The position numbers and the translations under genes are program-made. A DNA stretch of 64,000 bases from the NCBI GenBank assembly GCA_907163375.1, contig CAJQUW010001872.1:371001-435000 (forward strand), read 5' to 3'. The notes below the pieces were generated by a model. It was given only the letters and a program-made list of their open reading frames with translations. It was not told the DNA's origin and made no database searches. Shown here in pieces: positions 7,774 to 17,898 of the stretch; the stretch's first letter is position 1, and every line of letters starts with the position of its first letter. The DNA comes from Prostheceraeus crozeri. Lineage: Eukaryota > Platyhelminthes > Polycladida > Euryleptidae.

Positions 7774-8130
7774 TTAAGATTTGCATAGTAGGGCGATGAA
7801 CTCACGACGAATAAATGTCATGATGGAGCGATGTATATATCTTCTATACTTCTCCCAATTGTATTTGCGAAATGAGAAACAGTTTGCGGAATGAGAATGG
7901 TAGATTTGAATTTCATTTCTGTAATGTTTAAGCCAAACTTGATCACCCAAGGAGATGAATCTTAATGTTTCAAAATATTCCAAATCCCTCATGATATCAT
8001 TGAGGTTGACAAATTGTCGCCATGTTAATGTAATACCTCTTGATGTATGACCATGAGAATTTTTGAAATGCACGTTTCCATCACGATCAACTCTGATATA
8101 TTGTAGAGAGTCCAAAATCCAAGTCTTCAT
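7774..8130 (-). CDS. Paralogue of the TBP-like protein's N-terminal domain; possible PC4-like fold (inner Polinton)
   Basis: A 118-residue protein only 22 bp upstream of the TBP-like gene, on the same strand. It aligns throughout with residues 1-110 of that protein: WILDSLQYI with WKLDSLQRI, GNVHFKNSHG with RNVYFKDSTG, and ITLTWRQFVNLNDIMRDLEYF-like text with the matching helix. The strand-strand-G-x-S/T-L-x-x-x-Q-F/W-x-x-L pattern recalls the ssDNA-binding coactivator PC4/p15. That assignment is tentative. The tandem arrangement suggests duplication followed by fusion of one copy to TBP, or the reverse. Confidence 0.5.
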   Translation of the reverse strand: MKTWILDSLQYIRVDRDGNVHFKNSHGHTSRGITLTWRQFVNLNDIMRDLEYFETLRFISLGDQVWLKHYRNEIQIYHSHSANCFSFRKYNWEKYRRYIHRSIMTFIRREFIALLCKS

Positions 8131-8336
8131 GATGTTATGGAAAGCCGCAGATCATCAATATAAAAATGTCGTTTTATCATATTTTGCTTAGCAATGCGGC
8201 TACAAAGAGATTTGCTAGTAATCGAGCCGCACTCTTTTCTACTCCCATTGATCATACACAACAGCTAAATGGAAATTAGGAAGTTGGTGTCACTCAACTT
8301 ATTTATAGCAACTGTGTCTATACTTTTGATCATGAG

Positions 8337-9554
8337 GTGATGACTACTAATATGAGACGTACAGCTGCTTACCAATGTGAAAAGGGGTGCCGAGTATACA
8401 TTCCACAGTGGCCAAAGAAAGATCTCTTATCATGTAAAAAGTTTATATATGATTTCCTGAATAAAGCGTGTAAACATATTGTCCAATTTACTCCGCACAA
8501 TGATGATCATAATTATGTACATCATGTAGTTGAGAAGGATTGGATTGTTGGTTTAAGTCCAAGTTTAAGAAAGGATTTAGGTTACCTCGCTAGCGCTTTA
8601 ACAAGCTATGATAATTATAACGTTAATTACCACCCAAGTGGTCATAAACAGTTAATATATCGAGAGGAAGCTTATTATGTAGATCTTATTCCAAAAAATG
8701 AGAAGACGTTGGTGAAGAAGATTGTGATTAAGCCAAGAAAGACAAACATGACTCCTGAAACATTATTGAAGAAATTTAATTATCTCCTTCGAGTTGATGG
8801 TAAACAAGTGGCTTATATCAAATCATCTAATCATATTGCAATAAGTAAATTAAATGATGATGATCTAGTATTAGTTTGTTCAAAAGATTTTCATCAGTTC
8901 TTACGACATCGTTCTGCAGCTGTTCATGGAAAATTTGATATGCAACATTTACCATGTGAAAGGTCAAATCAATTTGATACAGAATGGACCGTATCTTTAT
9001 ACAGAAAGTGTGTAGAGCCTTTCGGTGGTGTCTTACATGAAACAAGAGTGTTGATGCCTCGCATTATTACTTCAGTTAAATTGGTTGTAGATTATTTAAA
9101 TGAAGTGATTAATGAGCAACAAATTTCATTTTCTGAAAAAGAAGGTGTTTTGTCTCTCACTATAAGTGGAAAAGGTATTGAACTAATTATGGATAAAACT
9201 CTAATGGACATTTTGGGTTTTGATCAAAATATCTTTAAAAGTGGTACTGTAACCAAAGCTAGCGCAGACATGTCACTATCGCGTCGTATTAACTATTTTT
9301 AGATATATTCCAATATTGGTGAAGATGTACGTGTGGGAGATGTTGAAGCTCCATTGCTAGCAATGGTACCATACCAGCCAAAAAGCTGCAGTATTTTATC
9401 TGAGCATACTTTCAAGAAAGTGCATTATACAAAGCTGAAATCAAACTACATCCCACAAATTGATATTGCAATTTATGACGATGCTGGTGCGTTGATTCCT
9501 TTTCATAAAGATGCTGTGACAAGTATCACACTCCATTTCCGAATGAAGAGTTAA
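8337..9554 (+). pseudogene. Penton-like capsid protein gene 1 (inner Polinton)
   Basis: The region reads as a Polinton penton-like (single jelly roll minor capsid) protein. A segment around 9140-9260 has the family pattern LSLTISGKGIELIMDKTL...ILGF. Around 9305-9550 the closing family pattern appears: YSNI, then GDVEAPLLAMVP, then an IAIYDDAGALIPF-type strand. Penton proteins fill capsid vertices. This is the first of two adjacent penton-like genes and keeps the more canonical C-terminus. It is treated as fossil. Confidence 0.7.
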
Positions 9555-9563
9555 TGCAAAAGT

Positions 9564-11114
9564 ATGCTAATATATTTTTCCAATGTGAATAATATGGAAA
9601 GTGAAAATAAGGACTCGTTTCTAATCTACTTACCCAGTAATGCTTCTATGAATAAATTTCCCAAAAATAAACCATCAGACTATCGAGTAGAATTTAATCG
9701 CCCACTACATTTAGAAGGTGAATGGGAGGTTGGCGTTTCTAGTATTTGCTATGATAGCAATATTCAGAATGTGAATGATTTGGAAGAAATGATATTGACT
9801 CCTCGCACCCATGATGGAATAACGATGAATAATGCATTCCAGTTCCCATACAATTTAACGTCAGATGGAAAGTGGAACTATGAATGGATTCAGATAAAAT
9901 CAGATTATTATGGTCCATTTGGGAATGAGAAAATTATTAAGGCATTCAACAGTGGTAATACTTCCATCATGAAGAATAAAAATCGGAAAGCTTATGAGTT
10001 TACTATCTATCATTGGAGTGGGAGACAGTTCCTTCGCTTTCATTCTTTTACTAAAAGTCTTACACTGTGGTTGGATAATGAATTCTATCCACATCTCGGT
10101 TTTGGTCATGGACTACATCTAACGTCAATTGCTACTGCAAATATTAAAAAAGTTTATTCAAATCGAATCAACAAATTTCATTATAGATTTAAAATATTTG
10201 ATGAAGATGTTGTAGAATGCGAAGAACGTATCATTTTGGAAAAGCGTGGTTTTCAACCTTTATCACTTATTGAGTTAGTAAAACGATGGAATGAGACTGT
10301 GGGTAAGAAGTATGGAGAGAAAATTATGGCGGACAAAAATAAGTTGGTTATTCAGAAATATAATGACAAACTTACATTTTATTTCTCTCCAACCTTGCGC
10401 CATTTTGTAAGACATTATACACCTATTATTGGAAGCGGTCTGGTGTATGCCTCTCATGAATATCACACTAAAGCTGATTCAGTTAATGATGAATGGTGGG
10501 TGGACATCTATGGCGATCGCATCAAGAAAATTTACCAGTCTTATGAAGAATCTAAAGTTGCTATCAATATAATGCCGCGTCTAAATCATACAGTTGAAAG
10601 CTTCATTCATGTAGTAAATCCTTATATACAACAGAAGTTGAAGCATGTGATGAAAAGTAAATATGATGTAAAGACACACCACATTTCGTTTTCAATTGAA
10701 AATCAACGCGTTGTTCTGAAACTGGGTGATGACATTCAATGTCAATTGAGTAAAAATTTGAAAAAACTCTTTGGTTTTTCAATGCTACAAACTGTGTTTA
10801 CTGCTGCGCATACGATTGGTATAGAAACACCAATGACACTTGATAAACATGAACAGCACCTTTACATTCAAAGTGATTTGATTCTACCTATTTCTGTTGG
10901 TGAGAAAAAAGAATGCATTTTACGTGATTTCATTCATGATAAAGACGCTTCACATGGAATAGCCGAGAAGATGTTTGAATCTATTTTCTATCATCCCGTC
11001 GTCAAACAAACTATACCCTCTATTGCTATCAAAATTACCAATGGTTTACGAGAGTGCATCCATGTGAAAGATACTAAATCCCTCGTAACTTTAGTGTTTC
11101 GGAAAACAAAGTGA
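9564..11114 (+). CDS. Penton-like capsid protein 2, divergent 516-aa paralogue (inner Polinton)
   Basis: A long frame whose N-terminus has the Polinton penton signature: SFLIYLPSNASMNKFPKNK, then YRVEFNRPLHLEGEWEVG and ISSICY-like residues near 30-85. The C-terminal third has KLGDDIQCQLSKNLKKLFGF, then LYIQSDLILPISVG, and a final strand block. The likely start is the ATG at 9564 or the in-frame ATG about ten codons later. The middle (residues about 130-340) is an insertion relative to typical pentons. The gene follows penton-like gene 1 by only 9 bp. The two may form distinct vertices or a spike. Confidence 0.75.
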   Translation: MLIYFSNVNNMESENKDSFLIYLPSNASMNKFPKNKPSDYRVEFNRPLHLEGEWEVGVSSICYDSNIQNVNDLEEMILTPRTHDGITMNNAFQFPYNLTSDGKWNYEWIQIKSDYYGPFGNEKIIKAFNSGNTSIMKNKNRKAYEFTIYHWSGRQFLRFHSFTKSLTLWLDNEFYPHLGFGHGLHLTSIATANIKKVYSNRINKFHYRFKIFDEDVVECEERIILEKRGFQPLSLIELVKRWNETVGKKYGEKIMADKNKLVIQKYNDKLTFYFSPTLRHFVRHYTPIIGSGLVYASHEYHTKADSVNDEWWVDIYGDRIKKIYQSYEESKVAINIMPRLNHTVESFIHVVNPYIQQKLKHVMKSKYDVKTHHISFSIENQRVVLKLGDDIQCQLSKNLKKLFGFSMLQTVFTAAHTIGIETPMTLDKHEQHLYIQSDLILPISVGEKKECILRDFIHDKDASHGIAEKMFESIFYHPVVKQTIPSIAIKITNGLRECIHVKDTKSLVTLVFRKTK

Positions 11115-11297
11115 AGTCATTGTGATATGTTTATTGAAATAAAAATGTCTATGAAAAAGTCTTTTCACAGATACAGGGGGAATGGGCTGACTGTAGGCAT
11201 ATATTCACAAGGAAGAAACGATCTCATGCGATACATAAAACAGCAATGTTTATCTACAGAAATCAACATGAAAATACTAAGTTAAGGATGATTATGC

Positions 11298-14200
11298 TCA
11301 GACGTCTCCTGAATGTGGTAGCGTGAGTTTTATTCTTTTGGGTGGTGGTATGTTTGTGTCAGGATGTCCATGTGGAAGAGATATGTTATGTTCTAACCAG
11401 CACCTCTTATCCTCCCATGCTGAAAGCGCCCGTTTCCTAAAAGTATGAGTTTTGATCTCATGCGACTTAGATTTTAAGATTGTCATATTGACAAACGTTA
11501 TATTTTTATTTCTATAGGCTTTCCTGAAATTTTTATGTTTCATGTTAGAGACCAATGATCTTGATATGCCTTTAGCACGCTTAATACTATCGTCGCTATC
11601 CCTTAATTTCATACTGTACATTTTTGGTCGGAGGAGAATCATTTCATCTATTTCCTTCCCTGCCGTCTCATCCTTAAAGCAGCCAAGTTTTGCCTTATTT
11701 TTGATGGAGTATAGTGGGTGATCAGTAGGATAATTTGATGTATCAAAATATCTTTCTAAAGATTTTCCTACTTCATTGAAATTTAAATCTTTTTGAGTGG
11801 TAATACCTAAGAAGAAACTATCTGTATCACCACCCAACAAACGAACCTCTTTTACGAGAGGACATGGTTTTAGTATTTTATAAAAGAGTTGGTACATTTC
11901 AAGCTTAGAGTAATCTAGTACAGCTTGGCCAATATAGATGGGCTTGCACATCTCAACTTCAGATTTTATCATTTTAACACCTACAAGGTCCTCATCGATA
12001 ATGTCTCTATCGATGAATAGAGGTGATGAGGCCAATTTGTGATACTTTTGATCATCATTAACTAGTTTGTAGTTTACGCGCTTTCTAACATCCTCCATCG
12101 TCTTACCAAATAGACTATTATTCTTATACTTATAAAAATCTTTTTCAAAATTATTTTGGGCTAGTGCACGTTTCTGGCTGTTGCTATCAATATATGGTTT
12201 GAGGAAGGCTTTCTGTCTAAATTTAATAATGCGGTGAACTCTTTTTAAAATCATACCCATTTCTAAATAAAATTTTAAGATGCTAAAGTGGACTAGATAG
12301 TTTTCCTTATCATACTGGGTGAGTAAAAGTTTGCGGCAAGGCTTATAGTCGGGTTGACCGCATGATTCTAAATCTTTATGAAATTGTTTGATATTGATAT
12401 GAGTTGTTCATATCTTTGCTCACTTCACCTGATTCGGGTGCGAGTGGAAAATCTACGGTTTTATGTTTGATATTATTTGGATAGATTAGATCTATCTCAA
12501 AATAATATCCCCAATCACCTTCATCTGGAATTGCTAGTATATTAGAAGGGTTGGAGAGATGCTGAATTTCACTATCTAACCAGCTAAACTCAGAGTGAGG
12601 GAGTGGTTTGGATAGTGAACTACCATATAAATTATTTTGGTCATAATACTTCAGATGAGTCTGATCATCGCCTACTAATTTTGATTTTAACCTATGTTTA
12701 TTTACAAATGTGAGACCACCGCGAATTCCTCGCTCAAATAAATTATACATCTCTGGATCTTGTAAGAGATGTATGGTCTCACCAGTCATTTTAAAAGCAG
12801 ACTTAAATGACATGGCTGGCAGACTGACAAAGTGGACGGGATCTAACTTATCTTCTTCTAATGCCACTCGTCGAAACTCCTGAAATACATCAGCCAGCAA
12901 AAATACATCTAACTTAAGATAGGCAATCATATATTCGCCAAATGTATGGCAGTCAAATTTTATCCATGCATCTTGTGCATGATCATAATCTTCGGTCTTA
13001 CATTCTGCGCCGGTCAAATCATTTTTAAATTTATCTATTGGCGGAAGAGAAGTCTCGCCGAGTTTACTAATCGCATCAAAATATGCATATGGAAAGACTC
13101 CTTTCCGTGTGATGACTTCATCGGTTAGATTTGGATATTGTTTCTTAAGATTTTGTGTTAGTGGAAGAGACTTTAGATTTTGTACGAGAGAGGCCAGTGA
13201 TGCAGTCATAAATTGGTAGGAATCTAAAAATTTTATATCAAAATAGACCGTCGTATTTTCTTTCGTTTTATCGACAGGCACTTTTGCTGTCATGGCCATA
13301 AACTTCTTTCTCGTTTGTGCTATTACATCAAGCTTCCACTCTTTCATTTGACCTAAACCTCCTTTTATTATCATATGGCTGTCGTAGCCCTTGAAATTAT
13401 GGAAAATGATGGGTAATGTACGCCGTTTCATCCTAAGTGAAAAATTGCATTTTGAACATAGTGCGTTTCTAAATTTACCAGTGATGTGGTCATGGTCGTG
13501 CACTTTCTTAATCTTATAATCATCAAATGTTTTCCTACATTTGAGGCAAACGTTGCAGCTATCAAATTTTGCTTGATCATCTGCTGTCATATGCAATGAT
13601 CTGCGATAGAGTTCACCATCATACTTTTGTTGAAATTTTACAGCCAGTTCGAGGAATTGTAGGAATTGGTAAATACAATCCTCACCTTGCCAGACGTGCA
13701 TTTTATTTTTTCTATTTTGGAAATGGGCATGCCATACTTCATAGCAGGAAATGGCTGCTGCTCGATGGGTGTTATCATCGATATAGCATTCGATGTCAGC
13801 ATAGATGACACGAAGAGGACTTAGTTCATCACCATTCTCTCTATATGAAAACTCCTTATCTTTGGGCATGCGCTCCATTTGTAGTTTACCTCGCTTACAC
13901 CATTCGTAATGAGTTTCAAATTTATTTTTACTCCTAAAGTTCCGAATGCATCTGTCACAGTAATAAATCTCTGATGAGCTAGAATTTCTTAGGTGGTGGT
14001 ATAAGCGAGAAATTTTGGGAATACCGCAGTAGCGCCATTCCTCACTATCATCCTGTCTTACTAATAAAAGGTTGACAACGTGGTCATAACAACTCGAACG
14101 CGAGTTGTAGCGGACACCCTTCAATCCCTTTTCCCAAACATGGAGAACTATTTTGATGTTGTTCAATTTTTCAAATTTTTCTATATCTTTAATTTTCATA

Positions 14201-15282
14201 TCTTCACTATTGCAGTCATCAAACTTTAATTCATTCTCCCACTGTTGATACTTACTCTTACGGTATCGGCTATTCTGTACATCATTATAGTGGAGAATGG
14301 AGAGGACGGCATACTTAAAACATCGCGATTCGCAATCTACAGAAATGACTGCTGCTTTATTTTTTAAATTTTTCGGAAGTTTAAAGGAGCCTCGTCCAGA
14401 GTAGTTCTCTAATAAAGTGATTTTAATCATGGCGGTCTCAATACCATCAAAAACGAGTCCACTATCACGCTCGTTAAATTTATCTATGTTTAATTTTAAC
14501 CCTTGGATATGAAAATTTATCCAAGACTCGCAGTCTACAACTTCGGTTGCAGGAGAGGAGGGTATGTGAAACTCCAACGTCTCTACTATTTGACCAGTAT
14601 GGTGGTCGATTTTTACATATTTTATTTTGAGATAGATGAGCGCCTTCATTCTAAAATTGACTAAATTGTTGAAGAGCGCACCAATCAAAGATGAATTTCT
14701 ATGAAACCATTCTTCAAAGTCAGTAATGGTTTCTGAGGATTCCATCTGGTAGTTCCTCACTAAATTATTTATCGACACTTCAGAGAGTCGGATAGAGGAG
14801 GTGCTGTTAGTATAACTATCGTCACTGTGTGTATGTCGAAGTCTATGTGAAGATAGTTCAAAATGTGACTCAAAAGACTGAATGCATAAATCGCAAGAAA
14901 AGGAGACATCGTTAACAGAATCATCCCCACCTTCGGAGATTGATGCTGACTTAGGTCTACAAACACCTCGCTTGATGTGTCGGACGAGATCACGCTTCCT
15001 CGTGAAGATGTGCCCACAGTCAGCACATTCCCGATCGTTACATTCCCGCGACAATGTTGACATGAACTCGCTCGAGATGGGACTGGTATCACCTGAAAGA
15101 GAAATCATTCTTTCATCTCTTTTCAAGTCTCAGTGTATTGTTACAACCTACCTTGACTCAACAACTCTAAACTTTCCTCGAGAAGGGAGGGCGTTAGTGA
15201 TGAAGTTGATGCCTGAAATTGAGGAAGATGATATTAGCCACACGTTTGAGGGAGATGACTGATGAATTCCTTAACTTACCAT
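11298..15282 (-). pseudogene. DNA polymerase B with N-terminal zinc fingers (inner Polinton)
   Basis: Reading from 15282 leftward. An ATG (15282-15280) abuts a GTAAGT donor-like site, with a TTTCAG acceptor-like site at 15213 (67 nt). A second candidate intron spans 15151-15093. Next come three C2H2-like fingers (CADCGHIF..., FSCDLC..., YYCDRC...). The PolB N-terminal module and the exonuclease motif YADIECYID follow. An HDHDHITGKFRNALCSKCN treble-clef resembles endonuclease VII/HNH. Then come motif A (DQNNLYG), motif B (KNNSLFGKT) and motif C (GGDTDSFF). This is the protein-primed replicase of the element; the region is fossil. Confidence 0.85.
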
Positions 15283-15425
15283 TTCAAAGAAATCAAGTTT
15301 AAGGTCTCAAATTTGGAATTCACGAGAGTGCAGTTCACTTGTACGCCTCAAATATAGAATTCGCTAGAGAACACTTTACTTACACGTCTCAAAGACAGAG
15401 TGAAATGACACGGATGTCACTTTAC

Positions 15426-15472
15426 ATATATACTTTCATATTCATCATTCATTGGCTGTTGATTTTGATTGG
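15426..15472 (-). promoter_or_regulatory. Promoter for PolB: two CCAAT boxes and TATA on the - strand
   Basis: ATTGG, which is CCAAT on the - strand, occurs at 15468-15472 and 15451-15455. They are followed by a TATATAT run at 15432-15426. The order and spacing copy the left promoter at 1399-1446. The upstream ATTGG boxes could also serve the + strand gene at 15531. Confidence 0.65.
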
Positions 15473-15530
15473 TTGCTTGTTTATACTTAAGAATTAGGAA
15501 ACATTTCAAAGTTGTTGTTCACAGTCAACA

Positions 15531-15980
15531 TTGGCAAGCCCTCCAAAAACACCGAACACAAAATTCTCTTCTCCATGCTCATCACCAAGGGCGCTCGTTG
15601 CACCAAACGCTCCAGCGAAGGGGAAGGTAGAGAAGGTGTACCGACTCGACAATATCAGAAAGTTGTCATTAGCAGCGGATGATGAAGAGGAGAGTGTATG
15701 TGAGAAGGAGTATCCCGACTTAACAGGCGTGAGGTGGAAATATCTGCAGTACGATACTGATGATGTGATGAAGATCACCAGCACCAAATTCCTCCACCAA
15801 TTATGGGAATGGTGCACCCCTAACTCCCAGCCACGAACTATGGCGGAGTGGGAGTATATCGACAAATTTAGGCTCGCGGTAGAAGAACGATTGAAGCAAG
15901 TGAACTGTTTTTGTTATCTATGTGAAGTCAGACTCTGGGACGATATTGACGATGAAGACCTTTTGAAATACATGCCATAA
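15531..15980 (+). CDS. Unrecognised ~149-residue acidic protein (inner Polinton)
   Basis: An open frame of about 149 codons divergent from PolB, followed directly by an AATAAA signal near 15980. The N-terminal 35 residues are rich in Pro, Ser and Ala. The rest is acidic and Trp/Tyr-rich, with a CFCYLC pair near the C-terminus that could bind metal. The exact start is uncertain. Its position opposite PolB, sharing an intergenic promoter region, suggests a replication- or regulation-linked role. I do not recognise the family. Confidence 0.5.
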   Translation: MASPPKTPNTKFSSPCSSPRALVAPNAPAKGKVEKVYRLDNIRKLSLAADDEEESVCEKEYPDLTGVRWKYLQYDTDDVMKITSTKFLHQLWEWCTPNSQPRTMAEWEYIDKFRLAVEERLKQVNCFCYLCEVRLWDDIDDEDLLKYMP

Positions 15981-16845
15981 TAAATGTTTATTTCGTATTA
16001 TCTTTGCTTTCATACTGACTTACTTGAATGGGGCTTCAGTGGATGATTTAAGCATGTATACTTTTTCATTTGGAAATAGTAGCACACTTAGTTTAACTTG
16101 CAATTCTTATAACATTTCATATGGATGATAATGGTAGATGAAATAGTGTTAAATAAAATTAAGATAGCTTACACTTCTGATACAGGGATAGCAATCGACT
16201 GCGATCCATGTGTAAAGAGCTTGTTAGACTACGGAAGAGAGAAGTGTGTTATGTTGCGTGTGGCGCGTGAGTGTCCTCCCATTTCATTCCATACATCAAT
16301 TCATCTCATTGATAGAGACAGATAGAACTCATGGTTCTCATAACGTATGCAATGGATAGTTTATAAGGCAACCTTCGACAGCTGGCTAAATGTCGCCCTG
16401 GCGCGAATGCATACTACGTTGAGACAGAGGCAATCACTTGCAAACATGACGCAGAGAGGTTTAACAAGATTGACCATTGCCGAATGTCCCTTGCGGTATA
16501 CATAGCTACGGGTTTCACCGCCGCCCTTTACAGGAACGCCCGTCGAAAGGAAGTATTACACCGAACTTCATTTCCAACGTTCAAGTTGACTGATAGCAGA
16601 TTCAACTTAATGATAGTATTCGCCAGTCCGAAGACTGCCCAGGGCAAACCGCGTGGAGGTTCTATCATGTCTTGCCCCATGGTGGCCCTTAAGAGAGCCG
16701 GTGGTTCGTTCTCGGGGTGTGTGATAAGGACTCAGGCTTGCTGTTTCGACTGCGGCTCCGGCAAAGGGGCGGGTGGTCGCTTCTCTTGGATGTCTGTAAA
16801 GAAAGAAGTAGTGAGTTATCATCTTACATTTTAATTTAGTCATTT
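15981..16845. other. Mostly noncoding stretch with one small doubtful frame and a candidate 3' exon
   Basis: A 66-codon + frame at 16125-16325 is too weak to call. On the - strand, a TTTACAG acceptor-like site at 16794 pairs with the GTAAGT donor-like site at 16853 near the end of the coiled-coil gene, suggesting a 60-nt intron and a short Pro-rich last exon. GC content rises from about 16330 rightward. Confidence 0.35.
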
Positions 16846-17898
16846 TTACTTACAGATCTTCTCGGACGCTTCCTCATAAAGGAAATTCGAGATCGAATCA
16901 CGATGATTGAAGGTGAAGTGGAGACACTCCACTCCTTTCTTCACCCGAGAGTAGCATTTCTCCCCTCTTCCACGCTCGTACAAGAGAGGAGTTTCTGCTA
17001 CTCTCCCCTTTCTAATAGGGATGTGCAGACGGCTGGAACGCACCCTTCGATCGCGATCCACCAGCTGCGCCGAACGGTGCAGCTCGTGGTTCGTCTGGAC
17101 AACCTTAGCCATCTGCACACGGAGTCTCCCCAATTCCTCCTTCAACCTTCGTATCTCCTTCTCCCTACTTTCTCTCTCTGCTAATAAAGCCTCTTCTCTG
17201 GCTTTCCCGTCGAGAGTCTTGAGCCTCTCCTGCTCGAACTCGCCATCCCGCTCGCTTAATCTCTCCTTCACCTTCTTCATCTCTCCGGCTACGTTCTTTA
17301 GGTCCTCATACTTTGCCTTGTATGAGAAGGCCTCCTCCTTCAACTTCTCCACCTCTTTCTTTAGTTTATCCCGTTCGGCTATCACCGGCGGACGCTTCAC
17401 AAAATTGCGACATTGTGTTGCAATTCCGCTCGCAGTCAGGGCTGTAGGGGTCTCGCGATCGAGGTCGACGTCCTCGATAGGTTGCGACTGTAGCTCTCCC
17501 TCCTCCTCCTCCTCACTATCGCTGCTGGACAGCGAGCTCTCGCTACTAAGCGAGGATACAGCGGCAATCGCTTCAATGGCGGATTGTAGCTCAGTGGTGA
17601 AGAGCGAACTCCGTTCTTGCTCGTTGGCGGATTGTAGCTCCAAAGAACGGAGCTCAGTGGCGAAGAGTGAACTCCGTTCTTCTTCGCCTACTTCGCCTGT
17701 TTGACACTCGCTGTGTTGTGAGTGCCAATCCTCCAACCGCTCACTTAAGCGACTGATTTTGTGGGCTCCGCAATAGTAGCGACCGACCCCTATCTGTTTC
17801 TTGCTAGTGCAAGCGTGCTTCTTGAAGGCGTCATCTCGGAATACCTTCCGGCATTGACACAGTTTGAAACTGGTCTTGACATTATTGTATTTCGGCAT
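16846..17898 (-). CDS. Zinc-finger/coiled-coil acidic protein (inner Polinton)
   Basis: A 350-residue frame from an ATG at 17898. Residues 1-60 contain Cys/His pairs (LCQCRKVF...KKHAC...YYCGAH) that could form zinc-binding knuckles. Residues about 60-160 are Ser/Glu-rich, with an SSSDSEEEEEGE acidic run and near-duplicate SSLFATEL/SSLFTTEL units. Residues about 175-280 form a long Lys/Glu/Leu coiled coil. The last 70 residues are basic and Arg-rich. GC content is clearly higher than in the capsid genes. It has its own TATA promoter and a likely ~1 kb leader intron. Function is unknown; a scaffold or regulatory role is possible. Confidence 0.6.
   Translation of the reverse strand: MPKYNNVKTSFKLCQCRKVFRDDAFKKHACTSKKQIGVGRYYCGAHKISRLSERLEDWHSQHSECQTGEVGEEERSSLFATELRSLELQSANEQERSSLFTTELQSAIEAIAAVSSLSSESSLSSSDSEEEEEGELQSQPIEDVDLDRETPTALTASGIATQCRNFVKRPPVIAERDKLKKEVEKLKEEAFSYKAKYEDLKNVAGEMKKVKERLSERDGEFEQERLKTLDGKAREEALLAERESREKEIRRLKEELGRLRVQMAKVVQTNHELHRSAQLVDRDRRVRSSRLHIPIRKGRVAETPLLYERGRGEKCYSRVKKGVECLHFTFNHRDSISNFLYEEASEKICK

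Noticed and set aside
14882-15262. 126-codon + frame opposite the PolB start
   Set aside because: Antisense to zinc-finger coding sequence and leader exons; no independent support.
16484-16834. 116-codon + frame
   Set aside because: No domain, no promoter, and overlaps the candidate 3' exon on the other strand.
17021-17704. 227-codon Ser-rich + frame
   Set aside because: Shadow of the coiled-coil gene on the other strand; Ser/Leu richness arises from reversed Glu/Lys codons.
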